Assembly: GCA_014155875.1 (NCBI GenBank)
Contig: JACEFZ010004239.1
Span: forward strand, 492,501 to 556,500
Source: Cepaea nemoralis
Lineage: Eukaryota; Mollusca; Gastropoda; Stylommatophora; Helicidae
Reading direction: 5' to 3'
Length of the DNA stretch: 64,000 nucleotides
Shown: one piece after another, positions 42,288 through 53,109 of the stretch
Numbering within the stretch: the stretch's first letter is position 1
How the letters are laid out: each line of letters starts with the position of its first letter
The notes under the pieces: model-generated
Told to the model about the DNA's origin: nothing
The model's input: the letters and a program-made list of their open reading frames with translations, nothing else
Database searches by the model: none
Made by a program: the position numbers and the translations under genes

Positions 42288-45200
42288 TTAAATGTCAATC
42301 TGAATACAGCTAAAGTAAGCTGCAGTCGACTTGAGCTTGTTGATTTCTCCATAGAGCTTGTCCTCGAATGAAGCAGGTGTGGGCCAAAATATCTTTCTCT
42401 GTTCTGCATATATTGGGCACTCTTGCAGCAAATGTTTAGCTGTCATTTTACCAGTTCCACAATTACATTCATCTGTATCTCCTATCTTTAGTTTGTTGAA
42501 CAAGTGGTATTTCAACCTGTTGTGTCCTGTGCGGAGTCTGAAGATTGCTACTTGTTCTCTTCGGTCGAGTTTGTAATATGCATCATCCTTCTGGTGGCCT
42601 GGATGCTCTGATTCCCATTTGGTTCTATAAGTGCTTTTTATCAACCTCTTTGCCTCATTATAGGTTATGTCTATGTCAGGCTGTGGTAGTCGTCCGCCCT
42701 CTTTTGCCAGTCTGTCAGCCTCTTCATTTCCAGGTATACTGCAATGTGATGGTATCCACTGTATTACAACTTTTTTTGATTTCTGGCATAGACCATGGAG
42801 TGCTGCTCTTAGGTCAGCTATTTCTGTGCTGTTATTGCTCTTCAGTATTGAGACAGCTGACTTTGCATCTGTAAAGATAGCTATTTGCGTCTCTTTATTT
42901 TCCTCCATCAAGAGCATTTCTGCTGCAGTTTTCAGAGCCTCTACCTCCGCTTTGAAGTTACTTGAAAACTTTCCAGTTGCCACTGAATGTGTTTTTTTCA
43001 CTCCATTTTTTAAATTGAGGAGAATTCTTCCTCCTCCATTCTCTACTGAATTTTTGGCTGATCCATCTGTATATGCATGGGTCCAATTGCTGCTTGGGTA
43101 ATGTTCTTTTATGTAGTTTAGGGTTATTTCTCTTCTTTCGGTTTCATGCTGAGTGTTCTTTTTCTCAATACCAGGAATGTTTTCTATCATCTCAGGCAGT
43201 AGCTGCTGTCTCCAAGCTGGGAACTTGTCTGCATTGTAAATGGGTTTGACTGTTGATATGTTAAGTATGGGATCTGCCCTAATCTTTCGTTTTGCAGTTT
43301 CTACAAAGTTGCTACGCTTCAGTCTTCCCTTTCCAAAACCACTAAACCTTTTATACATAGGGTGGTCTGTCAATCTTCTAAATTTTTCAGCTTGTTGCTG
43401 GGCTCTGCTATCTCTTCTATCCTGCATTGGTTGTAAACAAGTGATCTTTTCTAGTTCATTAATAGGCGTTGTCTTCAGGCTTCCAGTTATGATTCGCATT
43501 CCTTGATTTTGGACTCTGCTTATTTTGTTAAAGTTTGACTTAGCTGCTGTTGCCCAAGCTGCAATGCCATATTCCAGTACTGGCCTCACCCGTCCAGTAT
43601 ATAACTTCTTGAGAACTTTCTCATCTGCTCCCCACGTTGTACCAGCAAGCTTTTTCATGATTGCCATTCTTTGCCTTGCTCTTGTTCGATTTTTCTCAAC
43701 CTGTGTCTTCCATGTCAGGCGACGATCAAAGGTGACTCCTAGATAGTTTGGATTTTCTTCATGGCGCAATATTTTTCCATTCAATACCAGCTTAGGTTGC
43801 TGAGTTTTAGTTGAGAGGGAGAATACTGTGCATGTTGTTTTCTCCTCACTTATCTTCACTAGCCATGATTTTGACCAGTCCTCTAGCGCTAATAGGGCTT
43901 GCTGTATTCTGCTGTTAGCTGTACTAATATATTCTTCAGATGTCCATATGGCTAGGTCATCTGCAAAGGATGATGTGTGTACTCTGGCTGGAAAATTTTC
44001 CGTGATGTCGTTTATATATGCTAGGAATAATGTTGGTGAAAGAACTCCTCCTTGGGGGACACCTTGCTCCAACAGCATCATTTTGCTGGTTTGTCCTTGT
44101 ACTTTTGTCCTGGCAGTTCTGTTCTCAAGGTAGTGGCTGATCCATTTGTACATTTTCCCACAAACATGCATTTTTTGCAGTTTTACTTTCAGTCCTTCCT
44201 TCCATACTTTATCAAATGCTTTTTCTAAATCTATCCAGACCGCTAGTGTGTGCTTTTTCTCTTGGAAGGCATCCTCTATTTCCTGAGCTATATAGGTTAT
44301 TTGATCTTCAGTGGATCTGTACTTTCTGAATCCTGCTTGGTGAGGTGTTAAGAGTTGGTTTTCTTCCAGATGCCATGTTAGCCTGCCATTGATAATGCGT
44401 TCCATTAATTTTCCTACACAGCTAAGAAGACTGATAGGTCGATAGCCATTTGGTTCTTCCAGGTCTTTTCCTTTCTTTGGGACTGGTATTAGTATAGCTT
44501 CCTTCCATGCCTGTGGGACTATTCCCCTCTTCCAGCTGTAATTTAGGACTGCTAGTAGTTTCTTTTTTGCCTTAGTGCCTAGTCCTATTAGCATTTCATT
44601 TGTGATTCCATCCTTTCCTGGTGATGTCTTCTTTTTTAGGGTATTCATTGCCTGTTCCATTTCTTCCATTGTTAGATTTGCCATCATATATTCTGCTGCT
44701 GTCTCTGTATATCTATGATGTATCTGTTTATCTTTGATTGCTTTCTTCTGTTCGGCTGTAATATCAATGTGGTTTGCACTGGCATAGTGTTCCATTAGTG
44801 CATTTGCAGCCTTTTTTCCTGTAAGCAAGGCATTTCCTTGTTTAATTGTTATTTGTTTGTTTCTAGGTCCTTCATTGTTCATGGCTTTCACTAGTTTCCA
44901 TAGTTTGTTTCCATCCCTGTCAAAATTCAGGTTTTCTGTTTTTTTCCTCCAACAATCTCTTGTTGTTTGATTTACTGTTCTTTTATATTTTGCTGAGATG
45001 GCTTTGAGAGAGATGTTCGCTTCAGTTGTTTGTTCTCTCTCTGCAGTCTTCCTAGCATCTTCAACTTTGTCCTCCAAAATTTGTAGTTCCTCAGTCCAGT
45101 ATGGTTTGTAATTTTTCCTCGCTCCTCTTGGAATAGACTCAGTGGCCGCCTGTATTATTGCTCTGTTTAGACTTTCCACCATTTGCTTCATGTTGCCATA

Positions 45201-46139
45201 TCGTGTATTTATGTTTTCACAATATTTGTCTGTTAGTATGGAAAATCTGTCCCAATCTGCTCGTTTGTAATTCCAGCGGGGCAAAGGCTTTTGCTCCTGT
45301 GGAACATACTCCATATTTATTACAAGCTTGATTGGTCTGTGGTCACTACCTGCTAATTGGTCAAGCACATGGCGATCGATTTTGTGGAGGATGTCTCCTG
45401 TGCAGAAAGCTAAGTCTGGAGTAGAAGTGGTAATCCATCTTCTGGAGTAGAAGCTCGGTGTGTCATCCGCTTTGTTGAGTAGATGGAGATTTGAGTCTAT
45501 TTCCCAGTCCTCCACTTCATCTCCTCTTTTGTCAGTATCTGGGTATCCCCATCTTTCTGAGCGGCTATTAAAGTCTCCGACAACAATGCAATTTGTGTCA
45601 GTTATTTTCATGTTTGAGAGTGTAAGATCCTTATCTGCCGGGCTATACAGATTGTAAATTCTTATTTTCACGTCCTTTATCATTATATCAACACCTATAA
45701 TTTCCGTTTGGTTGTCAGAGATCACAGATACTTCGCTGCAAGGTATTGTATTTCGTGTAAGTATTACAACTCCTCCTTTGTGTCCTTCGCGGTCGAAACG
45801 TGTGGCCTGATATCCCTCGACTGAAAATGTGCGATTGGCGTTGAGGTGTGTCTCTTGAATGCATGCCACATCTATTCTATCTTTATGAAGACGCTGTGTT
45901 AGGGAGGCTTTCTTGTTATAAACTCCTTCGGCATTCCATTGTAGTATGTTGAGAGTCCGGGGTGTTTGGTCAATAGCTCTTAACCTACTCCTCTGTGCCT
46001 TGACTCCACAGCACAGGGGAAGGTGACCACCAGTAGTCATGGGTGGACCCCCTCGAGGCAGGGGGCCCGGCACTATCACCGCCTGATGGGACTTCACGGG
46101 ATTAGCACCATAACGATTAATTTTCATCTGTGGCATCAT
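42288..46139 (-). CDS. LINE-I polyprotein: endonuclease, RT, RNase H (1283 aa)
   Basis: The ORF runs without a stop from ATG 46139. Residues about 65-272 are an APE-type endonuclease: NILQWNAEG, CIQETHLN (catalytic E), VVGDFNSRSERWG (D, N) and GSDHRPIK (terminal H). Residues about 545-800 are the RT: GYRPISLLSCVGKLMERI, VWIDLEKAFDKVW, GVPQGGVLSPTLFLAYI and catalytic FADD at 725-728. Residues about 1020-1147 are RNase H type I with the four acidic residues D1025 (YTDGS), E1065 (AEVEAL), D1091 (FTDAKSAV) and D1142 (GNEEADRLA). A C1225-C1227-H1236-C1241 knuckle ends the protein. No separate gag-like ORF1 precedes it; the first 60 residues are Pro- and Gly-rich and unexplained. All catalytic residues are present, so this copy could be autonomous. 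Confidence 0.95.
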   Translation of the reverse strand: MMPQMKINRYGANPVKSHQAVIVPGPLPRGGPPMTTGGHLPLCCGVKAQRSRLRAIDQTPRTLNILQWNAEGVYNKKASLTQRLHKDRIDVACIQETHLNANRTFSVEGYQATRFDREGHKGGVVILTRNTIPCSEVSVISDNQTEIIGVDIMIKDVKIRIYNLYSPADKDLTLSNMKITDTNCIVVGDFNSRSERWGYPDTDKRGDEVEDWEIDSNLHLLNKADDTPSFYSRRWITTSTPDLAFCTGDILHKIDRHVLDQLAGSDHRPIKLVINMEYVPQEQKPLPRWNYKRADWDRFSILTDKYCENINTRYGNMKQMVESLNRAIIQAATESIPRGARKNYKPYWTEELQILEDKVEDARKTAEREQTTEANISLKAISAKYKRTVNQTTRDCWRKKTENLNFDRDGNKLWKLVKAMNNEGPRNKQITIKQGNALLTGKKAANALMEHYASANHIDITAEQKKAIKDKQIHHRYTETAAEYMMANLTMEEMEQAMNTLKKKTSPGKDGITNEMLIGLGTKAKKKLLAVLNYSWKRGIVPQAWKEAILIPVPKKGKDLEEPNGYRPISLLSCVGKLMERIINGRLTWHLEENQLLTPHQAGFRKYRSTEDQITYIAQEIEDAFQEKKHTLAVWIDLEKAFDKVWKEGLKVKLQKMHVCGKMYKWISHYLENRTARTKVQGQTSKMMLLEQGVPQGGVLSPTLFLAYINDITENFPARVHTSSFADDLAIWTSEEYISTANSRIQQALLALEDWSKSWLVKISEEKTTCTVFSLSTKTQQPKLVLNGKILRHEENPNYLGVTFDRRLTWKTQVEKNRTRARQRMAIMKKLAGTTWGADEKVLKKLYTGRVRPVLEYGIAAWATAAKSNFNKISRVQNQGMRIITGSLKTTPINELEKITCLQPMQDRRDSRAQQQAEKFRRLTDHPMYKRFSGFGKGRLKRSNFVETAKRKIRADPILNISTVKPIYNADKFPAWRQQLLPEMIENIPGIEKKNTQHETERREITLNYIKEHYPSSNWTHAYTDGSAKNSVENGGGRILLNLKNGVKKTHSVATGKFSSNFKAEVEALKTAAEMLLMEENKETQIAIFTDAKSAVSILKSNNSTEIADLRAALHGLCQKSKKVVIQWIPSHCSIPGNEEADRLAKEGGRLPQPDIDITYNEAKRLIKSTYRTKWESEHPGHQKDDAYYKLDRREQVAIFRLRTGHNRLKYHLFNKLKIGDTDECNCGTGKMTAKHLLQECPIYAEQRKIFWPTPASFEDKLYGEINKLKSTAAYFSCIQIDI

Positions 46140-46270
46140 GAAATGATAAAGTTACGTTGCACTTCTTTGTCAAGCCTGTGGCTCAGTACATCCGATTTCG
46201 ACAAGCATTTGTTCGGGATGCTTTCCCTAGCCTTTGACTGTCCCCAGTCTACCTACAAGGCAGCAGGTTT

Positions 46271-46417
46271 GTACGTCTCTTCGTCTGGTCCCTCTCCCTT
46301 GACCTGTCCGACATGGGTGACCCTACCAGTAGCTGTGCTACCGTCGACATAGCTCTTGGGGTCATTGGAACGCGCAAGCCCCTCTACCTCGTCAAGGTGG
46401 ACGCACGGCAGAGGGGG
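46271..46417 (-). ncRNA. Predicted HDV-like ribozyme, LINE-I copy 2
   Basis: On the minus strand the element begins CCCTCTGCCGTGCGTCCACC. P1 CCCTCT/AGAGGG is unchanged from copy 1. P2 is GTGCGTC with GACGTAC: one pair changed from T-A to C-G on both strands, and another became G-U. P3 is ACC/GGT around the loop TTGACGA, and CGAA again precedes P2'. The paired change is direct covariation support for the fold. Confidence 0.75.
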
Positions 46418-46611
46418 GTTACAGTATTACATGTCAGGCAGAGAGTGGGTTACAGTATTACATGTCAGGGATAGAGTGGGTTACAGTATTACATGTCAGG
46501 GATAGAGTGGGTTACAGTATTACATGTCAGGGATAGAATGGGTTACAGTATTACATGTCAGGGATAGAATGGGTCACAGTATTACATGTCAGGGATAGAG
46601 TGGGTTACAGT
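46418..46611. repeat. 31-bp satellite array B, middle block
   Basis: About six units of 31 bp contain TTACAGTATTACATGTCAGG and GATAGAGTGGG or GATAGAATGGG. Confidence 0.93.
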
Positions 46612-47094
46612 TAGTTAGTTAGTTAGTTAGTCGACAGATCATCCTCGTTGCACATCGGACCATTCAGTCCATAAGTGCTCGGATCCCCTCCTCAGCAAAT
46701 CCCGCAGCGTGTAGCGGCTAACGACGCCAGTTCTGTGTTGGTTTATCAATCTTCTTTGGCTTCCTGCGTAGTGTTCTTGTTTGGCCACCCCTCTTTTAAT
46801 TTGCTGCTCTCGCAGTCTGGCCATTGTTGTAGATTCACAGTCATCACTTGGTTCTTGCAAAAGTCTCACTTCTCGTAGAGCATTCAGAATGTCAGCCTGG
46901 TCCATGGCGCGTCCGCCCTCAACAGTAGCCTCACCTGCGAGCTTGTCAGCCCGCTCATTTCCTTGTACTCCCGCATGCCCTGGCACGAAGATGAAACTAA
47001 TCTTTGCCAGCCGAGACCGCTTCAGAGGCAGCAACCATTCTCTTCGGATCGACCCCTCCTCTATCCTCTTGATCATGTTCATTGAGTCGCTAAG
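46612..47094 (-). pseudogene. LINE-T RNase H fragment inserted in satellite array B
   Basis: On the minus strand, NMIKRIEEGSIRREWLLPLK, ISFIFVPGHAGVQGNERADK and EGGRAMDQADILNALREV run without a stop to KRGVAKQE and beyond. The (TTAG)n tail is at 46612-46632. The satellite resumes exactly at 47095. A 4-bp ACAG at both edges may be the target-site duplication. It is truncated within RNase H. Confidence 0.88.
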
Positions 47095-47378
47095 GAAACA
47101 GTATTACATGTCAGGGATAGAGTGGGTTACAGTATTACATGTCAGGGATAGAATGGGTTACAGTATTACATGTCAGGGATAGAGTGGGTTACAGTATTAC
47201 ATGTCAGGGATAGAATGGGTTACAGTATTACATGTCAGGGATAGAATGGGTCACAGTATTACATGTCAGGGATAGAGTGGGTTACAGTATTACATGTCAG
47301 GGATAGAGTGGGTTACAGTATTACATGTCAGGGATAGAATGGGTTACAGTATTACATGTCAGGGATAGAGTGGGTTAT
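47095..47378. repeat. 31-bp satellite array B, right block
   Basis: About nine very uniform 31-bp units of ACAGTATTACATGTCAGGGA plus TAGA(G/A)TGGGTT. Confidence 0.93.
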
Positions 47379-48789
47379 AACAACAATTAGGGTACACTTT
47401 AATAGCAGTGAGAGACAAGAACTTCTGGAGTGATAAGATTTAAAAAATTGAGAGGATGTGGATTTGCCACACAATGCTGCAAATTTGGAAGATCTAATAT
47501 CCATATAAACAATAATGTTTCCGCCGAAGCAGTTTTCTGCTAAGGGTCTGTTATGTGATATGGCCATCACATATTTGCAGGCCTGAATGCAGAGAGAAAT
47601 AAGTGGCCAATCTTTCCCTCACTTAGCAGGTGATGAGCTCAGGCATTGAACCTACGTCTGACTGCTCATGACATTATCAGCACAGTTTGCTTTCAACTTC
47701 GCTATCACATCCACTATATTAATTTTTACCTAACCTATATATATGAGTCACCTTTATCATATAATCACATTGTCAGTTTTACTACAAATACATTCAGGTA
47801 ACAATTGAGACAACATGCTGGGATGTTTGATTTGAAGCGCAGCTTGTTTAATGTTCACACATTAGCAATGCAAAAATAATGGAAGCATCCACAGGAGCTG
47901 TGAACATCTGATATAAGCACACTAAAGATAAAACTATTAGATGTGCACAAAACACAACAGTCAGATATAATTTATATAGCATGATTTCATAACATATAAC
48001 AAGCTTATTTAGGGCATACTGTATAAAATGTGTGTGCTCACTGGCTGCTGGTGACCTAGAGAGCCAAGAATAGTACATCATAGCCTGTCATGTAGGTCGT
48101 TTGAGGCATCTGAAGATGAGCATATTATCCTATCCCACTCAGCAGATACCAGCTATAACATCTGAACAATTATGAGCAAGTCTTCTAAGGAAGGCATAAG
48201 TAATGGTGTGACAACCCATGCTCAGCTGGGAGCTATACCGTATGATGTATGAGATAGTTATGGCAAGGGGGCAAAGTGATATTTTATATAAGACTTCAGA
48301 TGCTGAACATTATGTAAAATGACATTATATTAAAGGTGTTGTGGGGTGTAGTGGCTAATACAGTCATCTGCTGGCTGGTGGGTCTGGTTTTAAATTTCAC
48401 TAAAAGTGAGATTTGTTTCATGACCATGAAGGTCTGAGTTTGACCCAGCCGAGGAGTCAAATGCAGCAGTGAAGCAAAGATAAAACTCCTAATGTTTCTT
48501 AGTCTCTCCTGCTCAAACCTACATATGTTGAATCCTATTAAATGCCAGACATCTGGTGGGCATTCAGATGGGGCAGCAAATGAGATAAGGGCAAAATCCA
48601 CCACTTCCTGCCAGCAGGGAGCAGTTCCCAACAGGATTCCATGTATTTCTATGTGGGAATATCGATGTAGCCTGTATACAGAAATCCTGCATTTTCTGGT
48701 CAAGTGAGCCAGGCGACAACAAAAATCAAGGAGTACAGACACTCATATTGTTTCTCTCTCTAACACCAAAGAAACATAAAAACTGATCA
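47379..48789. other. SSR3 intron 3, nothing recognised
   Basis: This is AT-rich intronic DNA. A 148-codon minus-strand open frame at 48296-48742 has no motif I know and runs through low-complexity intron, so it is not accepted. Confidence 0.4.
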
Positions 48790-49235
48790 TCAGTAACCAG
48801 ATAATTTCAAAGGGAGACACACCCACTTCCTTGGTGTCCAGCTCAACAAAATGCTTACCTGGCATCCACACATTCCAGAAACAGAAAGAAGATTCATCCG
48901 ACGATTGACACTTCTGAAGAAATTGGCTGGAACAAACTGGATTGCCAACACCAGCATTTTGAAACAAGTGTAAATGGAAACATTCACCTTGTAATGGAAT
49001 ATAGAGCACATGTCTGGGTTACCCCCAACAAAAGTGACACAAGCAAAGTAACTAAAGTGCAGAAGTATGTGCCTCATAATAACTCCCATTCTCACTGTGA
49101 AAACCACCATCACCAGACTCAAACCATTATATCACAGACATGAAGAGAACATTCTCATCCACCTTGCCAGTCCTACACAGAATCCTACCAACACACAAGC
49201 AACTTCATGAAAGAACCTAAAATAGACTCAAAAGG
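48790..49235 (+). pseudogene. Decayed LINE-I-like RT thumb region
   Basis: Across frameshifts one reads LKKLAGTNWIANTSILKQV and NIEHMSGL..TKVTQAK, then ILIHLASP. These parallel LINE-I residues near MKKLAGTTWGADEKVLKKLY. The copy is old, with several stops. Confidence 0.65.
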
Positions 49236-49390
49236 AAAAGCTTCATTTGTCCAGGCAGTTGGCAAGATCAATAACTGATATGCTCCTGAAGAAGCCAGGA
49301 AAACCGTAAGTGCATACAAAATGCAGAAAGATAGAAAACCCAACCCAAGAAGATAGTCCTCTCCACAGGGGTCCCAGGAATAACTGAAAA

Positions 49391-49532
49391 AGTCAATCAG
49401 ACAAACACTGTCATGAGATCCCATATGTTGGACTGTAATTGTAACATCACAACATGCACCCATGTATAAAGTCAGTCAGACAAACACTGTCATGAGATCC
49501 CATATGTTGGACTGTAATTGTAACACCACATG
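49391..49532. repeat. Tandem duplication of about 75 bp
   Basis: GTCAATCAGACAAACACTGT...GACTGTAATTGTAACATCAC at 49393 recurs as GTCAGTCAGACAAACACTGT...GTAACACCAC at 49470. Confidence 0.88.
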
Positions 49533-49762
49533 GAACCACCATGCCTACACAGAGATCCTCACACTATGCTGCATGGGGGAAGTAGCATCCGCATCCAGCT
49601 GGTCATGCCATTTCTTCCCTTATGCCCGCTTTTACATATTTACATTACATAAAGAATTTGTTCATAGCATGTTTCTCTCTGCTTTGTTTACTCATATTTG
49701 CAGAGCATGTATTGTAAACTTTGTTCCCAGCTGTAACCTTTTGTTTTGTCTACATCACACAG

Positions 49763-49894
49763 AGTTCTGTGGAAGAAGAATGAAGTTGCAGACTATGAAG
49801 CTACTACATTTTCCATATTTTACAACAATGCCTTATATTTGGTTCTTCTTATTGTGGCCTCATTCTTCATTCTGAGAAACCTGAACCCGCTGAT
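49763..49894 (+). CDS. SSR3: SSR3 exon 4
   Basis: The acceptor is TACATCACACAG|AG. The exon completes R118 and encodes [20 protein letters not shown] then [20 protein letters not shown] and [23 protein letters not shown] is the most conserved part of TRAP-gamma and leads into the third membrane segment (about 132-156). The donor is CTGAT|GTATCC, phase 2. This donor is weaker than the others but gives an exact in-frame join to exon 5. Confidence 0.96.
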
Positions 49895-50129
49895 GTATCC
49901 TTTTATGAACTTATTACATGTTGTATATCCTCATGATAGCTAAAGCTTAAATGTAGACTGATAGTGTAGAAAATGTGTTAAGCATCTTCAAGTCGTGTAA
50001 ACTCAGCACCAGAGTTGTGACTGGCTGGCCGCACTGACTGTGCATGGATGTCACTGTAGTCAAGGGGGACAGAGTGGACTCAACACTGGCTGCACACCTG
50101 AGATGACCTGGACCTGTGGTGCCAGAGCC

Positions 50130-50405
50130 ATGTTTGTATAGACCACCTGGCACTTGGTGGGTCATGTGGTCAGTGTCACACCGGCTAGCACTTGGTGGGT
50201 CATGTGGTCAGTGTCACACCAGCTGGCACTTGGTGTGTGATGTGGTCAGTTGCCACTCCGGCCACCTTTATTTCCGCAGACATTTCCTGGCACCCATGTT
50301 GGGCTGGGTTGATATGGGAGTCCAGGTATATTGTAAAATATGTGCCCCAGTATGGATTCGAACTCATGACCGTCAGATTAGCAGATGGCTCCCGGAGATT
50401 ATGTA
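50130..50405 (-). mobile_element. SINE-D copy with a triplicated tail (minus strand)
   Basis: The right end holds ATGGATTCGAACTCATGACC, on the minus strand GGTCATGAGTTCGAATCCAT, a clear B box. The middle has GACATTTCCTGGCACCCATG and TTGGGCTGGGTTGATATGGG. The left end, which is the SINE 3' end, shows GCACTTGGTGGGTCATGTGG three times in a row with about 38-bp spacing, so its tail has begun to amplify. Confidence 0.82.
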
Positions 50406-51361
50406 AATGTAGCCCCATGACAGATAGTGGCACTGGTTGGTGTGTGAGATTTGTCCACAACAAACAAGCTATGAAATAGAGCCTGAGGAAGACCACATGG
50501 AGAGATTCTAACAAGGGTATACAGCTGACATATATGTATACATTAGATTAGTCCAGGTGACATATATGATAACCATTTATCCTTCCCAACTAGACTAAAC
50601 TCTTTCTGACCCAAGCAACACAGTGCATGGTTGACTGTTCTTCATGTTCACCAATCAGCTTGTCATGTGACATCTCTTTTCTAATTGAAAACAGTCTTGT
50701 CTTGCCTTCTTCCATCGCCTAGGAGATTATTGGGGGAACCACTACCAAGCTCAAATGTGTTTGTAAACAGATTCACAAGTTTTCATTAGGGCTCATAGCA
50801 GTAGAAGATAGAAGTAGAGATTAGATACTTCTTTCGTCTACTTCAATGAGTGTCAATCAATCCTTGTGATTTTGTGTATGTGCTGCCTTGATGTCATCAA
50901 GGGCTCCACAATTGATATTTCTGTGTATGAAGTGTGTATGACTTCTTTCTGCAGGTGTCTCATGCTAGCATGTCGACTTCTGCCAGGGTTTGTCATCTCC
51001 ATGTGTAAATACTAATTGTCCTGCAAATTGTTGGTCTTGAACACAACACTACCACTGGAGTTTTTTTTTTATTGGAGGGCCTGTCTTCTTCTGCCTGTCA
51101 TTTGCCAATGAAGCACTGGCCCACCACCAACTTATGCCAAGCCCTTTGAAGGACTTGTGTGTGATTGGTTGGTCTCTGCAGCTCAAGTATTCCATGGGAT
51201 GAGGTAGCCAGTCTCACACCAACCCTCCTTGACCACCTCCTAGGACCTGCATGGAAGGTGGTCACAGTGTGGCTATACTTTGCTTCCCTTCTGAGCCCTG
51301 GAAACACCTGGGCAGTCTTTAATTGGTTCCCACAAATTCTCAGATATTCTGAGCACTGACA
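50406..51361. other. SSR3 intron 4, first part
   Basis: No element could be named. A T run lies at 51061-51070. Confidence 0.4.
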
Positions 51362-51655
51362 TTGGAAATATGGTCTTTATATATCATTCTCCCCATGTGT
51401 TTGAAGTATCTCATCACCACTGAAAACAATATGATCTTTATACATCATTTTCCGCATGGTTTTGAAGTATGTCATCCCCACTGAAAACATATTGATCTTT
51501 ATACATCATTCTCCCCATGGTTTTGAAGTATGTCATCCCCACTGAAAACATTATGATCTTTATACATCATTCTCCACATGGTTTTGAAGTATGTCATCCC
51601 CACTGAAAACATTATGATCTTTATGCATCATTCTCCGCTGTGTTTGAAGTATTGA
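51362..51655. repeat. About 61-bp minisatellite, about 5 units, before SSR3 exon 5
   Basis: ATGATCTTTATACATCATTC with CATGGTTTTGAAGTATGTCA and CCCCACTGAAAACAT repeats about five times. The array ends about 110 bp before the last SSR3 exon. Confidence 0.88.
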
Positions 51656-51766
51656 CACAATATGCAGGTACATGTTAAAGAATCAAGTGGGATGGCCTCA
51701 CATTGTTCAAACAAGACAAAGTATAAGCACATTGATGATATCAACCAGATCCTTAACTATGCCCAG

Positions 51767-51836
51767 CAACTACACTGTGTCAGTTGGAATAGCAGCGGGC
51801 CTCCTGGCACTGCTGTCCACCAGCAGCAAGGTGTGA
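51767..51836 (+). CDS. SSR3: SSR3 exon 5 (last coding exon)
   Basis: The acceptor is TATGCCCAG|C. With the AT from exon 4 it makes I162, then NYTVSVGIAAGLLALLSTSS, K183, V184 and TGA at 51834-51836. This is the fourth membrane segment. The vertebrate protein ends [20 protein letters not shown] and K, so length and register agree. The exon lies inside an intron-like region with no other long frame, which explains why it is easily missed. Confidence 0.93.
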
Positions 51837-52892
51837 TTCAGTCCGCTCATGTTGAAGCAGTTTCAGGGAGCAGATGAGAAACACTAGCTTCCTCTAATTT
51901 ATACGTGCATGTTGTATGTGGAGGTTCTTTTTTCTGTCAGTGTGATAGAAGCCAAGCAAAGGCATTAATAATTTATTTACTTGTGATTTTCAAATACTTG
52001 TAGAAATATAGATTTTTGCGAGTTTAACAAGGCATAAGTTTGTCTTTATTAAATCACATTTTAAAAACTATTTTTGTCTAAAGTTTTAAAATGTGATGCT
52101 GTATGTAAAATAGTATATTTTATGCTTTTCCCCTCCATAATGTTTAATACATGGCAGCATTATTGTGGTTAGTCTGCTTATTTCCTGTACAGTAATTCAG
52201 GGTTCAAACCCCTGAGAGAGAGGATTGTATTTTCCCCTAACATCAGGGATCAACCAACCTCATGAAATAGATGACACTGATATTTCTGGGTAGGTAAAGC
52301 AAACTGGTCGGTCACCTCACCTCATGCAGTGCCTAATATAAGTAAAGCACTAACAGTTCACACTCCTTGGGCAATTGCTGAGATGAGATTGCCTTTACCT
52401 ATTTATACTGGACAGCAAAAGAAAATGCTGGATGAGTGGACAGAGAGGCCAGAAAGACAATCAGCCATGGAACTTAACAAGAACACGGTGGTGTAGAACT
52501 GATTGACTGCACATACTGACGACGACCAACCACGAGGAAATGCTTGCTGTATCAAAAGGTGCACATATTGTGGCAAAAGCAGTCAACTTCAGCATTACAT
52601 CAAACAAGTTCATTGTATAAATATGGTTTGGTTGTCAAGGATTACTTTCATTGTACATGTATTTTTCCTAGTTGCTCCAGTCCCTCCCATGGATCATACA
52701 AGGAGAATATACAGTGCACAAAATCCATGGAGCAGCAAGGAACAGCAGCAGAACCACATGCTCTAAGTATTCCTTTGTGGGTGGTTTTTCATTTGAAATG
52801 TAGCCTGGGTGTTGCCATATTAAGTCTGCTCTATTCAGTTTCCAACTATCCAGGGATTATAATTAGTGTGTGCAATATGCGGAGGGAATAGC
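51837..52892. other. SSR3 3' untranslated region and intergenic DNA
   Basis: The 3' UTR should begin here. No AATAAA was noticed soon after the stop; an ATTAAA near 52048 is a possible poly(A) signal. Beyond about 52200 I see nothing recognisable. Confidence 0.4.
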
Positions 52893-52997
52893 AGAGTCCA
52901 TGGGAATATCAATATATAAGCCCATAATCGGGCACTCTCACGAAGTTTATACTTCACCTCGACACCGCAAGGTACAAGAGGAACATGAGATGAGATT
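52893..52997 (+). mobile_element. LINE-B 3' end fragment, plus strand
   Basis: GAATAGCAGAGTCCATGGGA, AATCGGGCACTCTCACGAAG and ACACCGCAAGGTACAAGAGG are followed by ATGAGATGAGA, the same end as 55120-55250. Confidence 0.85.
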
Positions 52998-53109
52998 ATG
53001 CACAAGAATCCTAGTTTTCTTATCTGAGCTGGGTTGAAGTGCAGACTACTATCCTAGGATCACAGGCGAGCTTACCACCCTCAGGTTATTTTGCAAAAAT
53101 CCATGTAGT

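Larger units (their letters stand above)
41592..46417 (-). mobile_element. LINE-I copy 2, full length, intact ORF
   Basis: This is a 4826-bp element on the minus strand inside satellite array B, with a 15-bp GGGTTACAGTATTAC at 41577-41591 and 46418-46432. Because that word also belongs to the satellite unit, the duplication is less independent than for copy 1. The (GAA)n tail is short (41592-41602). The 3' region holds two repeat units against four to five in copy 1, and the 5' leader has one unit instead of two. The ribozyme fold is present at the 5' end. It lies in SSR3 intron 3, antisense to the gene. Confidence 0.93.

Noticed and set aside
42358..45657. Plus-strand open frames of 65-144 codons opposite LINE-I copy 2
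   Set aside because: They are shadows of the intact minus-strand ORF and mirror those opposite copy 1.
48296..48742. A 148-codon minus-strand open frame in SSR3 intron 3
   Set aside because: No recognisable domain, a composition like surrounding intron, and no splice or promoter evidence.
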